Assembly (NCBI GenBank): GCA_018896025.1
Contig: JAHIND010000017.1
Span: forward strand, 310,001-374,000
Source of the DNA: Pseudomonadota bacterium
GTDB taxonomy: Bacteria; Desulfobacterota; Desulfarculia; Desulfarculales; Desulfarculaceae
Length of the DNA: 64,000 nt
Direction: 5' to 3'
Shown: positions 8,451 to 16,360 of the stretch, in pieces
How the letters are laid out: every line of letters starts with the position of its first letter
How positions within the stretch are numbered: position 1 is the stretch's first letter
The notes under the pieces: model-generated
What the model was told of the DNA's origin: nothing
Databases searched by the model: none
What the model saw: the letters and a program-made list of their open reading frames with translations, nothing else
Program-made: the position numbers and the translations under genes

Positions 8451-9326
8451 ATGGCGGCTGAGTTGATCAAGGGCTTGCCCATCGCCAAAGCGATTCGCGA
8501 AGAAATTATCGAGGAAGTGAACGGACTCAAGGCCAAGGGCGTGCAGCCCAAGCTGGCCGTTCTGTTGGTTGGCGACGACCCGGGCAGCGTCTGGTACGCC
8601 AAGTCCAAGGTTGGCGTCGGCGAAAAACTGGGCATCGAGGTGGACCTGCACACCATGGCCCCGGACACCAGCGAAGAGACCGTCCTGGAGCAGATCCAGG
8701 GCTGGAACATGGACTCTTCGGTGCATGGCATCCTGGTGGAACTGCCCCTGCCCAAGGGCCTCTCCAAGGAAAAGGTCATGGAGTCCATCGACCCCAAGAA
8801 GGACGTGGACGGCGTGCACCCGGTTAACCGTGGCTATCTCCTGGGCGGCCAGGAGCACCTGGCCCTGGTGCCGGCTACTCCGCTGAGCTGCATCGCCCTG
8901 GCCGAGCGGGCGGGCATCGACTTCAAGGGCAAGCGGGTCACCCTGGTCGGCCGTGGCGACACCGTGGGCCGCCCCCTGGCCAGCCTATTGATCAAGCGCG
9001 ACGCCACCATCACCGTATGCCACACCAAGACCAAGGACCTGGCCGCCGAGTGCCAGCGCGGCGAGATCGTGGTCGCGGCCGCCGGTTTCGCCGGTTTGGT
9101 AAAGAAGAACATGATCAGCCCAGGCGCGGTGGTAATCGACGCGGGCGTCAACGAGATCAAGGACGAGGCTACCGGCGAGAGCAAGTACGTGGGCGACTGC
9201 GAGCCCGACGTGGCCGACGTGGCCGCGGCCCTGAGCCCGGTCCCCGGCGGTGTGGGCAGCCTGACCACCACCATCATCATGGGCAACGTGCTCAAGGCCC
9301 TCAAGCTCCAGGGCGCGGACAAATAA
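8451..9326 (+). CDS. folD: Bifunctional methylenetetrahydrofolate dehydrogenase/cyclohydrolase
   Basis: This 291-residue protein has the FolD landmarks: VGDDPGSVWYAKSKVG (active-site Tyr and Lys, about residues 41-56), GILVELPLPKGLS (about 93), PKKDVDGVHPVN (about 114), VTLVGRGDTVGRPLA in the NADP-binding domain (about 163) and PVPGGVGSLTTTII near the C-terminus. It interconverts methylene-, methenyl- and formyl-tetrahydrofolate. In anaerobes it also serves the methyl branch of the Wood-Ljungdahl pathway. AAAGGAG precedes ATG 8451. It is followed after 12 bases by fchA, a second cyclohydrolase-type gene, forming a folate operon. Confidence 0.95.
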   Translation: MAAELIKGLPIAKAIREEIIEEVNGLKAKGVQPKLAVLLVGDDPGSVWYAKSKVGVGEKLGIEVDLHTMAPDTSEETVLEQIQGWNMDSSVHGILVELPLPKGLSKEKVMESIDPKKDVDGVHPVNRGYLLGGQEHLALVPATPLSCIALAERAGIDFKGKRVTLVGRGDTVGRPLASLLIKRDATITVCHTKTKDLAAECQRGEIVVAAAGFAGLVKKNMISPGAVVIDAGVNEIKDEATGESKYVGDCEPDVADVAAALSPVPGGVGSLTTTIIMGNVLKALKLQGADK

Positions 9327-9338
9327 GGAGGAGCGAAA

Positions 9339-9977
9339 ATGGCCCAGCAAGTCTATGAGATGACCCTGAACGACTTTATCGAGATCGCGGCCTCCAAGAG
9401 CCACACCCCCGGCGGCGGCAACGTGTCGGCGGTGGTGGCCACCCTGGCCGCCTCCATGGTGGCCATGGTGGGCAACCTCACCCTGTCCAACAAGAAGTAC
9501 GAGGAGTACAAGGACCAGGCCCAGGGCTGCGTGGACCGGGTGATGGGCATGATCGCCAAGCTCAAGGATCTGACCGTCAAGGACATGGAAGCCTTCGACG
9601 CCTACATGGGCGTGTTCAAGATGCCCAAGGACACCGACGAGGACAAGGCGGCCCGCAAGCAGGCCATGGAAAACGCGGCCAAGCAGGCCACCCTGGTGCC
9701 CCTGGATATCTGCAAGACCTGCCTGGACATCGTGGCCGAGGCCGACGGCCTGTCCAAGTACGGCAACCTCATGGCCATCAGCGACGTGGGCGTGGGGGCC
9801 ATGGTGGCCGAGGCCGCCATGCGCTCGTGCATGCTCAGCGTGGACATCAACGTGCCCAGCATCAAGGACCAGGACTTCGTCAAGGACGTCCTGGCCGAGA
9901 AGGCGCGCCTGTTCACCCAGGCCGAAAAGCTGCGCACCCTGGCCATGGCCCGGGTCATCGAGAAGATGGGCGGCTAG
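9339..9977 (+). CDS. fchA: Cyclodeaminase/cyclohydrolase family protein
   Basis: This 212-residue, mostly helical protein carries the family motif TPGGGNVSAVVATLAASM near residue 22 and continues with the usual NL(T)LSNKKYEEY helix. The family includes formimidoyl-tetrahydrofolate cyclodeaminase and acetogen FchA, the methenyl-tetrahydrofolate cyclohydrolase. Lying directly after folD with an AAGGAGG ribosome binding site, it most likely works in the one-carbon pathway rather than histidine degradation, since no hut genes are present. An intrinsic terminator follows at 10001. Whether it is a cyclohydrolase or cyclodeaminase cannot be decided from sequence. Confidence 0.88.
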   Translation: MAQQVYEMTLNDFIEIAASKSHTPGGGNVSAVVATLAASMVAMVGNLTLSNKKYEEYKDQAQGCVDRVMGMIAKLKDLTVKDMEAFDAYMGVFKMPKDTDEDKAARKQAMENAAKQATLVPLDICKTCLDIVAEADGLSKYGNLMAISDVGVGAMVAEAAMRSCMLSVDINVPSIKDQDFVKDVLAEKARLFTQAEKLRTLAMARVIEKMGG

Positions 9978-10000
9978 CCTCCCGCGACCCAAAAAACCCG

Positions 10001-10032
10001 GCGGGGGCCCTTAGGGGCTCCCGCTTTTTTTT
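10001..10032 (+). terminator. Intrinsic terminator after folD-fchA
   Basis: GCGGGGGCCC pairs with GGGCTCCCGC (one G-T wobble) across a TTAG loop and is followed by eight T residues. Confidence 0.9.
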
Positions 10033-10082
10033 GGGCCATAGCCCCTGTTGCGGGGTAGGCGGGCCTGTGATAGTTTTTCCAC

Positions 10083-10490
10083 ATGCGCAAAGGGTTTTTA
10101 TTCAGATGGGTGGTCAATGCCCTGGGCCTATTGTTCGTATCCTGGTTGTTTGACGGCATCCAGGTGAACGGAATAGGCTGGGCATTCGTAGCCGCCCTGT
10201 TTTTGGGCGTGTTCAACGCCCTGGTCCGCCCGGTCCTTATTCTGCTCACCCTGCCCATCACCTTGGTCACCATGGGCCTGTTCATCGTGGTGATCAACGC
10301 CCTGATGCTCTGGCTAACCGGCGCCCTGTTGGCCGGGTTCCAGGTGCACGGCTTCTGGACGGCGGTGGGCGGAGCCTTGGTGCTCAGCATCATAAGCATG
10401 GCGGCCAACTCCCTGGTGGGGGATCGGGGCAACATCGAGGTCATAGACATGCGCCGGGACGGGCAAGGCCGATGGGAGCGGAGGGATTAG
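10083..10490 (+). CDS. Phage-holin-4 superfamily (YvlD-like) membrane protein
   Basis: This 135-residue protein has four hydrophobic segments (about residues 6-24, 30-52, 58-80 and 88-112) and a charged C-terminal tail. The segment FLGVFNALVRPVLILLTLPIT is characteristic of the chromosomal phage_holin_4_2/YvlD group. Despite the name, these are common small membrane proteins of bacterial chromosomes with no proven lytic role. No phage genes are near. The next gene begins four bases after its stop, so the two are likely cotranscribed. Confidence 0.8.
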   Translation: MRKGFLFRWVVNALGLLFVSWLFDGIQVNGIGWAFVAALFLGVFNALVRPVLILLTLPITLVTMGLFIVVINALMLWLTGALLAGFQVHGFWTAVGGALVLSIISMAANSLVGDRGNIEVIDMRRDGQGRWERRD

Positions 10491-10493
10491 GCC

Positions 10494-10769
10494 ATGGAAA
10501 CTCAACAAAGATCGTTGCAGCTAAGGGTCGATTCCTGCCAGGAAGTCATAGACCACATCAGCCGCCGCTTGTCGGCCGAGGACATCAACCCCCGCATCGT
10601 TGACCAGCTCGAGCGCCTGCGCGAACTGTTGGCCTTTCTGGACCACCGCCTGGTCAACGAGAACGACCTTTACCGCATCGAGGTTTCCACCAACCAACTC
10701 CTGCGCGAACTGGGAGTGCTGTTCAGCCACAACCAGTTCGGCTCCCTGTACGACCACATCCTGCAGTAG
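10494..10769 (+). CDS. Small protein of unknown function
   Basis: This 91-residue soluble protein is predicted largely helical, rich in Leu, Arg and Glu, with no cysteines beyond one near the N-terminus and no signal peptide. I do not recognise a family. It is tightly coupled to the holin-like membrane protein gene (three-base gap), which argues that it is real and functionally linked. A clear promoter for the next transcription unit starts 24 bases beyond its stop. Confidence 0.6.
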   Translation: METQQRSLQLRVDSCQEVIDHISRRLSAEDINPRIVDQLERLRELLAFLDHRLVNENDLYRIEVSTNQLLRELGVLFSHNQFGSLYDHILQ

Positions 10770-10793
10770 CCTCCTGGCCGCCACCCGCCCGGC

Positions 10794-10822
10794 TTGACAA
10801 GCGGCCCCCCGCCTCCTACTCT
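10794..10822 (+). promoter_or_regulatory. Sigma-70-type promoter
   Basis: A perfect TTGACA (10794-10799) and TACTCT (10817-10822) are spaced by 17 bp. It would drive the 38-codon membrane ORF at 10890 and the radical SAM gene behind it. Confidence 0.6.
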
Positions 10823-10889
10823 TGAGTTAGCCACGATTATTAGGCATATAGGCTCCCCGGTTCCCCAAGCCGGCACAGGGAGGATCGCC

Positions 10890-11006
10890 TTGCCCCAACG
10901 CCTCTTGGCCCTGGCGGCCAACAACATCATCCTGGCCATGACCCTGACCGTGTCCCTTATCCTGGTGGGCTTGATCACCTTGGCCCGTGTGCGGGTGCGG
11001 AGCTAA
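10890..11006 (+). CDS. Putative 38-residue single-span membrane protein
   Basis: This short ORF starts at TTG 10890, five bases after AGGGAGGA, and ends four bases before the radical SAM gene. The peptide is MPQRLLALAA, then a hydrophobic core NNIILAMTLTVSLILVGLI, then a basic tail ARVRVRS: one membrane span of about 22 residues with positive ends. A promoter lies 70 bases upstream. It could be a true small membrane protein or a translated leader. No family is recognised. Confidence 0.5.
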   Translation: MPQRLLALAANNIILAMTLTVSLILVGLITLARVRVRS

Positions 11007-11010
11007 AACC

Positions 11011-12426
11011 ATGCGCATCCTGCTGGCCGACCCGCCCCGCAAAGAGCAGTATTACGACCTCAGCTACCCCAACATCGGCATCCTCTACCTGATAAGCTAT
11101 CTACGGGAGCACTACTCCGGCGAGCTACAGGTGCGCTACCTGGAGGGGCAGGCCTCCCTGAACGACCACCTCACGGCCATCGCCCAGTTCAAACCCGACA
11201 TCTACGGCATATCCTTCGCCCTGTGGACCGCCCGCCTGGCCCAGCGCACCATCAACGCGGTCAAGGAGCGCTACCCCGAGCTGATAACCATCTGCGGCGG
11301 GCCCCAGCCCACCGCGGACTACGCCGAGGTGCTGGCCAAGTCCAAGGTGGACTACTGCTGCCTGGGCGAGGGCGAGCAGACCTTCCTGGAGTTCGTGCGG
11401 GCGGTGGAGCGTGGCGAGCGCGACATGAGCGAAGTGCCCGGCCTGGCCTGGCGCGGGCCGGACGGGACGCCGGAGCTGAGCCCCAAGCGGGCCTTCATCA
11501 AGAGCCTGGACGACATCCCCCTGCCCGCCTGGGATCTGGTGGATTTCGCCAAGTATCCGGGCATGCACATCCACCAGGCCTCCCCCCAGACCCATCTGCT
11601 GGTTAGCCGGGGCTGCCCCTTTGACTGTAACTTCTGCGCCAACGCGGTGTGGAAGTACAACAAGCCCTGGGTGCGCCTCCGGAGCCCCCAGAACGTCGCC
11701 CTGGAGGTGGAGCTTCTCTACCAGCGGGGCATCCGCGAAATCTACATGACCTCCGACGAGTTCAACGTCAGCGCCAAGTGGGCCCTGGAGGTGTGCGCGG
11801 CCCTGGAAAAGCTGGGCCATAGCGACCTGTATTTCCAGTGCAACGTGCGCGCCGACATTGTGACCCCGGAGCTGGCCCAGGCCTTCAAACGCATCAACCT
11901 GTGGATGGTGCACCTGGGCATCGAGAGCGGCAACCAGGCCACCTTGGACGGCGTGGGCAAGCATGTGACCCTGGCCCAGATCGAGGACGCCTGCCGGGCC
12001 TTCAAGGCCGAGGGGCTGAGCATCTTCGGCTTCGTGATGCTCTTCCACGCCTGGGAAGAGGACGGACGCCTGCGCTGGGAAGGCCCGGCCGAGGTGGACA
12101 ACACCTTCCGCTTCTGCCGCAAGCTGCTCTCTGGCAAACTAATCGACTACATGTCCTGGCAGGTGGCCACCCCCATGCCCGGCTCGCGCTTGTGGCAAAT
12201 CGCCCAGCGCCACAGCCTGGTGCCCGACAAGACCATCGAGGACGTGTGGTCGCAGAACATGCTGCTGCCCGGCGTGTGCGAGGATCAGGTCAAGGCCAAG
12301 CTGCGCAAGGGCATGCTGCTCAAGAACTTCTACCTGCTGAAAAATGGCAAGATCAACCTGCGCCACGGCGACCGCATCTGGCGCAACCTCAAGGTGCTCC
12401 TGGGCGGACGCCTAACCAAGGCTTAA
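11011..12426 (+). CDS. B12-binding domain radical SAM protein
   Basis: This 471-residue protein has an N-terminal cobalamin-binding-type Rossmann domain (about residues 1-150; ADPPRKEQYYDLSYPNIGI, then GGPQPTADY and LGEGEQTF, a usual signature of the class). Next comes a radical SAM core with the cluster motif CPFDCNFC near residue 203. This class performs methylations and other hard C-H chemistry on lipids, cofactors, peptides or tetrapyrroles; the substrate is not evident. ATG 11011 is preferred over an upstream GTG because GGAG lies eight bases before it. The 3' end overlaps the convergent glycosyltransferase gene by 15 bases. Confidence 0.88.
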   Translation: MRILLADPPRKEQYYDLSYPNIGILYLISYLREHYSGELQVRYLEGQASLNDHLTAIAQFKPDIYGISFALWTARLAQRTINAVKERYPELITICGGPQPTADYAEVLAKSKVDYCCLGEGEQTFLEFVRAVERGERDMSEVPGLAWRGPDGTPELSPKRAFIKSLDDIPLPAWDLVDFAKYPGMHIHQASPQTHLLVSRGCPFDCNFCANAVWKYNKPWVRLRSPQNVALEVELLYQRGIREIYMTSDEFNVSAKWALEVCAALEKLGHSDLYFQCNVRADIVTPELAQAFKRINLWMVHLGIESGNQATLDGVGKHVTLAQIEDACRAFKAEGLSIFGFVMLFHAWEEDGRLRWEGPAEVDNTFRFCRKLLSGKLIDYMSWQVATPMPGSRLWQIAQRHSLVPDKTIEDVWSQNMLLPGVCEDQVKAKLRKGMLLKNFYLLKNGKINLRHGDRIWRNLKVLLGGRLTKA

Positions 12427-13518
12427 ACGATAGAGTTTGGCGTAGGTCTCGGCCATGGCCTCCAGGGAGAAGCGCTGGGCCACCCGGCGGGCTCCCGCCT
12501 GGCCGTATGCCCGGCTTTGCTTTGGGTCGGCAAGCAGCGCGCCCATGGCCTGGGCCAAAGCGGCAGGGTCGCTGGGGGGGACCAGCAGGCCGGTCTCCTC
12601 GGGGACGACCAACTCCGGGGTGCCCCCCACCGCCGTGGCCGCCACGGGTAGGCCCTCGGCCATGGCCTCCAACAGGGCCATGGATATGCCCTCGGTGAGG
12701 GAGCTGAGGGCGAACAGGTCGCAGGCGGCCAAGAGGCGAGGCACGTCGCTCCGCTCGCCCAGAAAGGCCACCCGTTCACCCAAGCCCAACTCGCGAGCTA
12801 CATTTTCCAACTCATCCCTGGCCGGGCCATGGCCCACCAGGAACAGGCGCGGCCCCGGCAGCGCGGCCAAGGCCCGCAGCAGGGTGGCGTAGTCCTTCTC
12901 TTGGGAGAGCCGCCCCACGCTGATGACCGCCTGGTCGTCCGGCCCCAGGCCCAGTTCCCGGCGGGCAGCCTGGCGCTCCGCGCGGGCGGCGGTCATCTCC
13001 TGCACGTCGATGCCGTTGTACACCAGGTGCAGGCGCGAGGCGGGGATGTGGTCCAGGTCCCGGGCGGCGGCCAGGGCGTCCCGGCTCACGCAGGCGGTGG
13101 CCGCGCAGCGGGCGGCCAGGATGCGCCGCAAACGGCGGTGGCGGGCGCTGCCCCCGTAGTTGGCCCCGTGCAGGGTCACCACCACGGGGCGCCGGGTGAT
13201 CAGCGAGGCCATGACCGCGTAGAGCTGGGACACAGTGTTGTGGGCGTGCAGCACCTCGGCCCCGGTGGTGCGCACCAGGCGGGCCAGGCCGCGGGCCAGC
13301 TTCAGGTCCAGGCCGGGTGCCTTGCGCATCTCCCAGTGCTTGATCCCCGGCCCCAGGTCCTGGGCCATGCCGCCCGCCCCGCCCAGGGTGACCACCTCGG
13401 CGGCGCAGCCCTGAGCGGGCAGGCCTTTGAGCAGGTGCACCACCACCCGCTCCATGCCCCCCACCTCCAGGGACCAAACCACTTGCAGCACCTTGATGCC
13501 TGATTTCGCTGGGGGCAT
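12412..13518 (-). CDS. GT4-family glycosyltransferase
   Basis: This 368-residue GT-B fold protein has LEVGGMERVVVHLLKGL at the N-terminus (nucleotide-sugar acceptor loop), an HAHNTVSQLYA element (about 95), SVGRLSQEKDYATLLRA in the second domain (about 206) and the GT4 donor-binding motif SLTEGISMALLEAMAEGLPVVA-like around 283-300 with its Glu-x7-Glu pair. Such retaining transferases build lipopolysaccharide or exopolysaccharide. ATG 13518 has AAGGAAG upstream. It is transcribed toward the radical SAM gene (15-base overlap of coding ends) and away from asnB. Acceptor and sugar are unknown. Confidence 0.9.
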   Translation of the reverse strand: MPPAKSGIKVLQVVWSLEVGGMERVVVHLLKGLPAQGCAAEVVTLGGAGGMAQDLGPGIKHWEMRKAPGLDLKLARGLARLVRTTGAEVLHAHNTVSQLYAVMASLITRRPVVVTLHGANYGGSARHRRLRRILAARCAATACVSRDALAAARDLDHIPASRLHLVYNGIDVQEMTAARAERQAARRELGLGPDDQAVISVGRLSQEKDYATLLRALAALPGPRLFLVGHGPARDELENVARELGLGERVAFLGERSDVPRLLAACDLFALSSLTEGISMALLEAMAEGLPVAATAVGGTPELVVPEETGLLVPPSDPAALAQAMGALLADPKQSRAYGQAGARRVAQRFSLEAMAETYAKLYRLSLG

Positions 13519-13661
13519 ATCGCTTCCTTGGGCTGGGACTGTTCCTCGTCTGCCGTAGCCCTAAAGGTAAACCCCCGGCCGCCTCTCTGGCAAGCCGGGC
13601 TGGTGCGGCGGGACGTTTTCCGGCAGAATGTAAAACGTCCCTAACATGGAGCGGCCCGGAC

Positions 13662-15566
13662 ATGTGCGGCATCTTCGGATATTTCAGCCCCCCCGGCGGC
13701 CAGGCCGACGCCTCGGCCTGCGGCCGAGCCACCGCGCTCATGGCCCATCGCGGCCCGGACGCTGACGGCCAGTGGCAGAGCCCCGACGGGGCAGTGTTCC
13801 TGGGTCACCGCCGTTTGTCCATCATCGACCTGTCCAGCGCGGCCAACCAGCCCATGCTCTCGCCCGGCGGTAAGGTGCTCATTTACAACGGAGAGATCTA
13901 CAACTACCGCGAGCTGCGGGACGAGCTGGAGGCTCAGGGCCTGCGCTTCACCACCAGCAGCGACACCGAAGTGCTGCTTTTGGCCTTGGAGCAATGGGGG
14001 CCCGAGACCGCCCTGCCCAAGCTCAGAGGCATGTTCTCCCTGGTGCTGTGGGACCCGGCCAGGGGCCGCGCCCTGCTGGCTCGGGACCCATTCGGCATCA
14101 AACCCCTGTATTTATGGCAAGGGCCCCACGGTGAGCTGGCTGCTGCCTCGGAGATCAAGGCTTTTTACGCCCTGCCCAGCTTCACCCCGGAGCTGGACAA
14201 CGAGGCCCTACCCGAGTATCTGCGCTTCCGCTCCCTCAGCGGCAACCGCACGCTTCTAAAGAACGTGAGCAAGCTGCCTCCGGCCTCTTACGCCTGGCAT
14301 CGCCCCGGCGAAGCGCTCAGGCCGGTGAAGTATTGGGACCTCACCCAGGACCTGGACCCCGAGCTGGCGCGCTCCGGCCTGGCCGCCAACACGAATCGCT
14401 TCGTGGAGCTGTTCCGCCAAACGGTGCAGGCCCACCTCATCGCCGACGTGCCAGTGGGCACCCAATTCTCCGGCGGGGTGGACAGCAGCCTGGTGTCGGC
14501 CGTGGCCCGGCAAGACCTGGGCGCTGACCTGGCTGGGTTTTTCTGCCGGGTGGACGACCCGGCCTGCGACGAATCGCCCTTTGCCCAGGCCATCGCCGCC
14601 GCCCTGGGCATGACCGTGCACCAGGACGAGCTTACCTCCGGGGTGCTGTTCTCGGAGCTGCTGGACCAGCTCACCTGGCACCAGGACGAGCCCCTGACCC
14701 ACCCCAACTCCGTGGGCATCTTTTTGCTCTCTCGCCTGGCCAAGGGCCAAGTGAAGGTCTTGCTGTCCGGGGAAACCGCCGACGAGATTTTCGCGGGCTA
14801 CGACGCCCACCGCCGCCTTTTGGCCTTCGCCCGCCTGGCCGGAGTGCCTCGGGCCCTGCTGGGACCGGCCCAGGCCCTGTGCGGCCTCAGCTCCCGTTTG
14901 CGCTCGGTGGCCTTGCTGCTGGAGGAATACCGGGGGCAGGATTTGGAGGCCCTCACCCTGACCCGCCGCCAGCATCTGGACGGCCCGGCCCTGGAGGCTT
15001 TGTTGGGAGCGGGCGCGGATCAGGCATCCCTGGCCTCGCGCCGGGCCGAGTTATCCCCCCATGCCGGAACCGATCCCCTCACCCGCTTCCAGCTCTACGA
15101 TTTGGCGGTATACCTGCCGCCCATCATGGAGCGCCAGGACAAGATGTCCATGGCCGCTTCCATAGAGACCAGGGTGCCTTTCGCCGATGTGCAGGTGGGG
15201 CGCTTCGCCCTGTCGCTGCCCCCGGACCAACGGGCCACGGTGAAGCGCGGCAAGGTGATTTTAAAGGAGGCCCTGGCCCGCTACGTGCCGCCCAGCACGG
15301 TGGATCGGCGCAAGGCCGGTTTCGGCATACCCCTGAGCGCCTGGCTGGACAGCCCCGGCGGCAGGGAGCGCCGCGAGGCCCTGGCCGGGAGCCGCTCCTC
15401 CCTGGCCCCCTACCTGGACCAGGCCGCCATAAGCCCTCTGCTGCAGGGCCCGCGCGACGCCGCCCAGGCCGACGCTCTGTGGAGCCTCATCGCCCTCAAT
15501 ACCTGGGGCCGCCTGTTCCTCTCGCGGGACGCCGTGCTAGCCGCACCTCGGGCAGTTAAACTCTGA
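13662..15566 (+). CDS. asnB: Glutamine-hydrolysing asparagine synthetase
   Basis: This 634-residue protein starts MCGIFGY, which places the class II glutamine amidotransferase nucleophile at Cys2 after Met removal; HRRLSIID and NGEIYNY follow. The synthetase domain has the PP-loop FSGGVDSSLV near residue 270 and a C-terminal KAGFGIPLSAW element. It converts aspartate, ATP and glutamine to asparagine, or, in cell-surface clusters, amidates sugars or peptides. GGAGCGG precedes the ATG. Its neighbour is a GT4 glycosyltransferase transcribed away from it, so a role in surface polysaccharide is possible, but free asparagine synthesis is equally likely. Its stop lies two bases from the convergent SDR gene. 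Confidence 0.92.
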   Translation: MCGIFGYFSPPGGQADASACGRATALMAHRGPDADGQWQSPDGAVFLGHRRLSIIDLSSAANQPMLSPGGKVLIYNGEIYNYRELRDELEAQGLRFTTSSDTEVLLLALEQWGPETALPKLRGMFSLVLWDPARGRALLARDPFGIKPLYLWQGPHGELAAASEIKAFYALPSFTPELDNEALPEYLRFRSLSGNRTLLKNVSKLPPASYAWHRPGEALRPVKYWDLTQDLDPELARSGLAANTNRFVELFRQTVQAHLIADVPVGTQFSGGVDSSLVSAVARQDLGADLAGFFCRVDDPACDESPFAQAIAAALGMTVHQDELTSGVLFSELLDQLTWHQDEPLTHPNSVGIFLLSRLAKGQVKVLLSGETADEIFAGYDAHRRLLAFARLAGVPRALLGPAQALCGLSSRLRSVALLLEEYRGQDLEALTLTRRQHLDGPALEALLGAGADQASLASRRAELSPHAGTDPLTRFQLYDLAVYLPPIMERQDKMSMAASIETRVPFADVQVGRFALSLPPDQRATVKRGKVILKEALARYVPPSTVDRRKAGFGIPLSAWLDSPGGRERREALAGSRSSLAPYLDQAAISPLLQGPRDAAQADALWSLIALNTWGRLFLSRDAVLAAPRAVKL

Positions 15567-15568
15567 GG

Positions 15569-16360
15569 CTAGGTCAAGCCTCGATTAAGGCCGCCATCAA
15601 TGAGGTAACTAACGCCGGTGATATAGCCGGCGCGCTCGCTGGCCAAAAACACCACCAGGTCGGCGAACTCCTCGGGTTGGCCCAGGCGCTTCATGGGGAT
15701 GGCTTCCACCGCGTTGGCCAGGGCCTCGTCGCGGCTGATGCCTCCGGTCTCGGCCCGGTGCTTCAAGAGCTGATCCACCCGCTCGGTGAGCATCCAGCCG
15801 GGCAGCACGTTGTTAACCGTCACCCCCGAAGTGCCCACCTCGTCGGCCAGGGTCTTGGCCCAGCCCACCACCGCCGCGCGGATGCTGTTGCTGAGGATAA
15901 GCCCGGCCAGGGGCTGCTTCACCGACACGCTGGTCATGTTGACCACCCGGCCCCAGCCCTTGTCCATCATGGCGGGCAAGAGCACCCGAGTCATGGCCTG
16001 GGCCGAGAGCAGGGTAAGCTCCACCGCCTTGCGCCAGGCTTCCTCATCCAGGTCCAGGAACACGCCGGTGGGCGGACCGCCCGCGTTGTTCACCAAGATG
16101 TCCACCCCGCCCAGTTCCCTTGCCGCGGCCTGGGCGAAATCCGCCGCCGCGCCGCGCTCGGCTAGGTCCACCGGCTGGGCAAAGACCTTCACCCCGTAAT
16201 CGTCGGCGATCTGCTGTGCCACCTTGGAGAGCTTTTCCTCGCCCCGGGCGCACAGGGCCAAATCGCAGCCCTCGGCGGCCAGGCCCCGCGCCACGGCCAA
16301 TCCCAGGCCCCGGCTGGCTCCGCCCACCAGGGCCACGCGCCCCTTAATCCCCATCTGCAT
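15569..16360 (-). CDS. SDR-family protein with altered catalytic residues
   Basis: This 263-residue protein has the short-chain dehydrogenase fold: NAD(P)-binding GGASRGLG (about residues 13-20), NNAGG (about 92) and a C-terminal GVSYLIDGGLNRG. The catalytic YxxxK is replaced. The helix that should carry it reads SNSIRAAVVGWAKTL, so the Tyr position is Ser and the Lys position is Arg; the preceding Ser (TSVSV) is kept. It may be an atypical reductase or a non-catalytic member. The start ATG 16360 has GGAAGG upstream and overlaps the end of the ABC exporter gene by 17 bases, making it the last gene of that leftward operon. Confidence 0.85.
   Translation of the reverse strand: MQMGIKGRVALVGGASRGLGLAVARGLAAEGCDLALCARGEEKLSKVAQQIADDYGVKVFAQPVDLAERGAAADFAQAAARELGGVDILVNNAGGPPTGVFLDLDEEAWRKAVELTLLSAQAMTRVLLPAMMDKGWGRVVNMTSVSVKQPLAGLILSNSIRAAVVGWAKTLADEVGTSGVTVNNVLPGWMLTERVDQLLKHRAETGGISRDEALANAVEAIPMKRLGQPEEFADLVVFLASERAGYITGVSYLIDGGLNRGLT

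Noticed and set aside
10083..10490. Prophage remnant suggested by the holin-like protein
   Set aside because: No endolysin, capsid, integrase or tail genes are near, and chromosomal members of this membrane family are common.
10794..10889. Coding start at TTG 10794
   Set aside because: That TTG is part of the TTGACA -35 box. The ribosome binding site and hydrophobic segment support TTG 10890.
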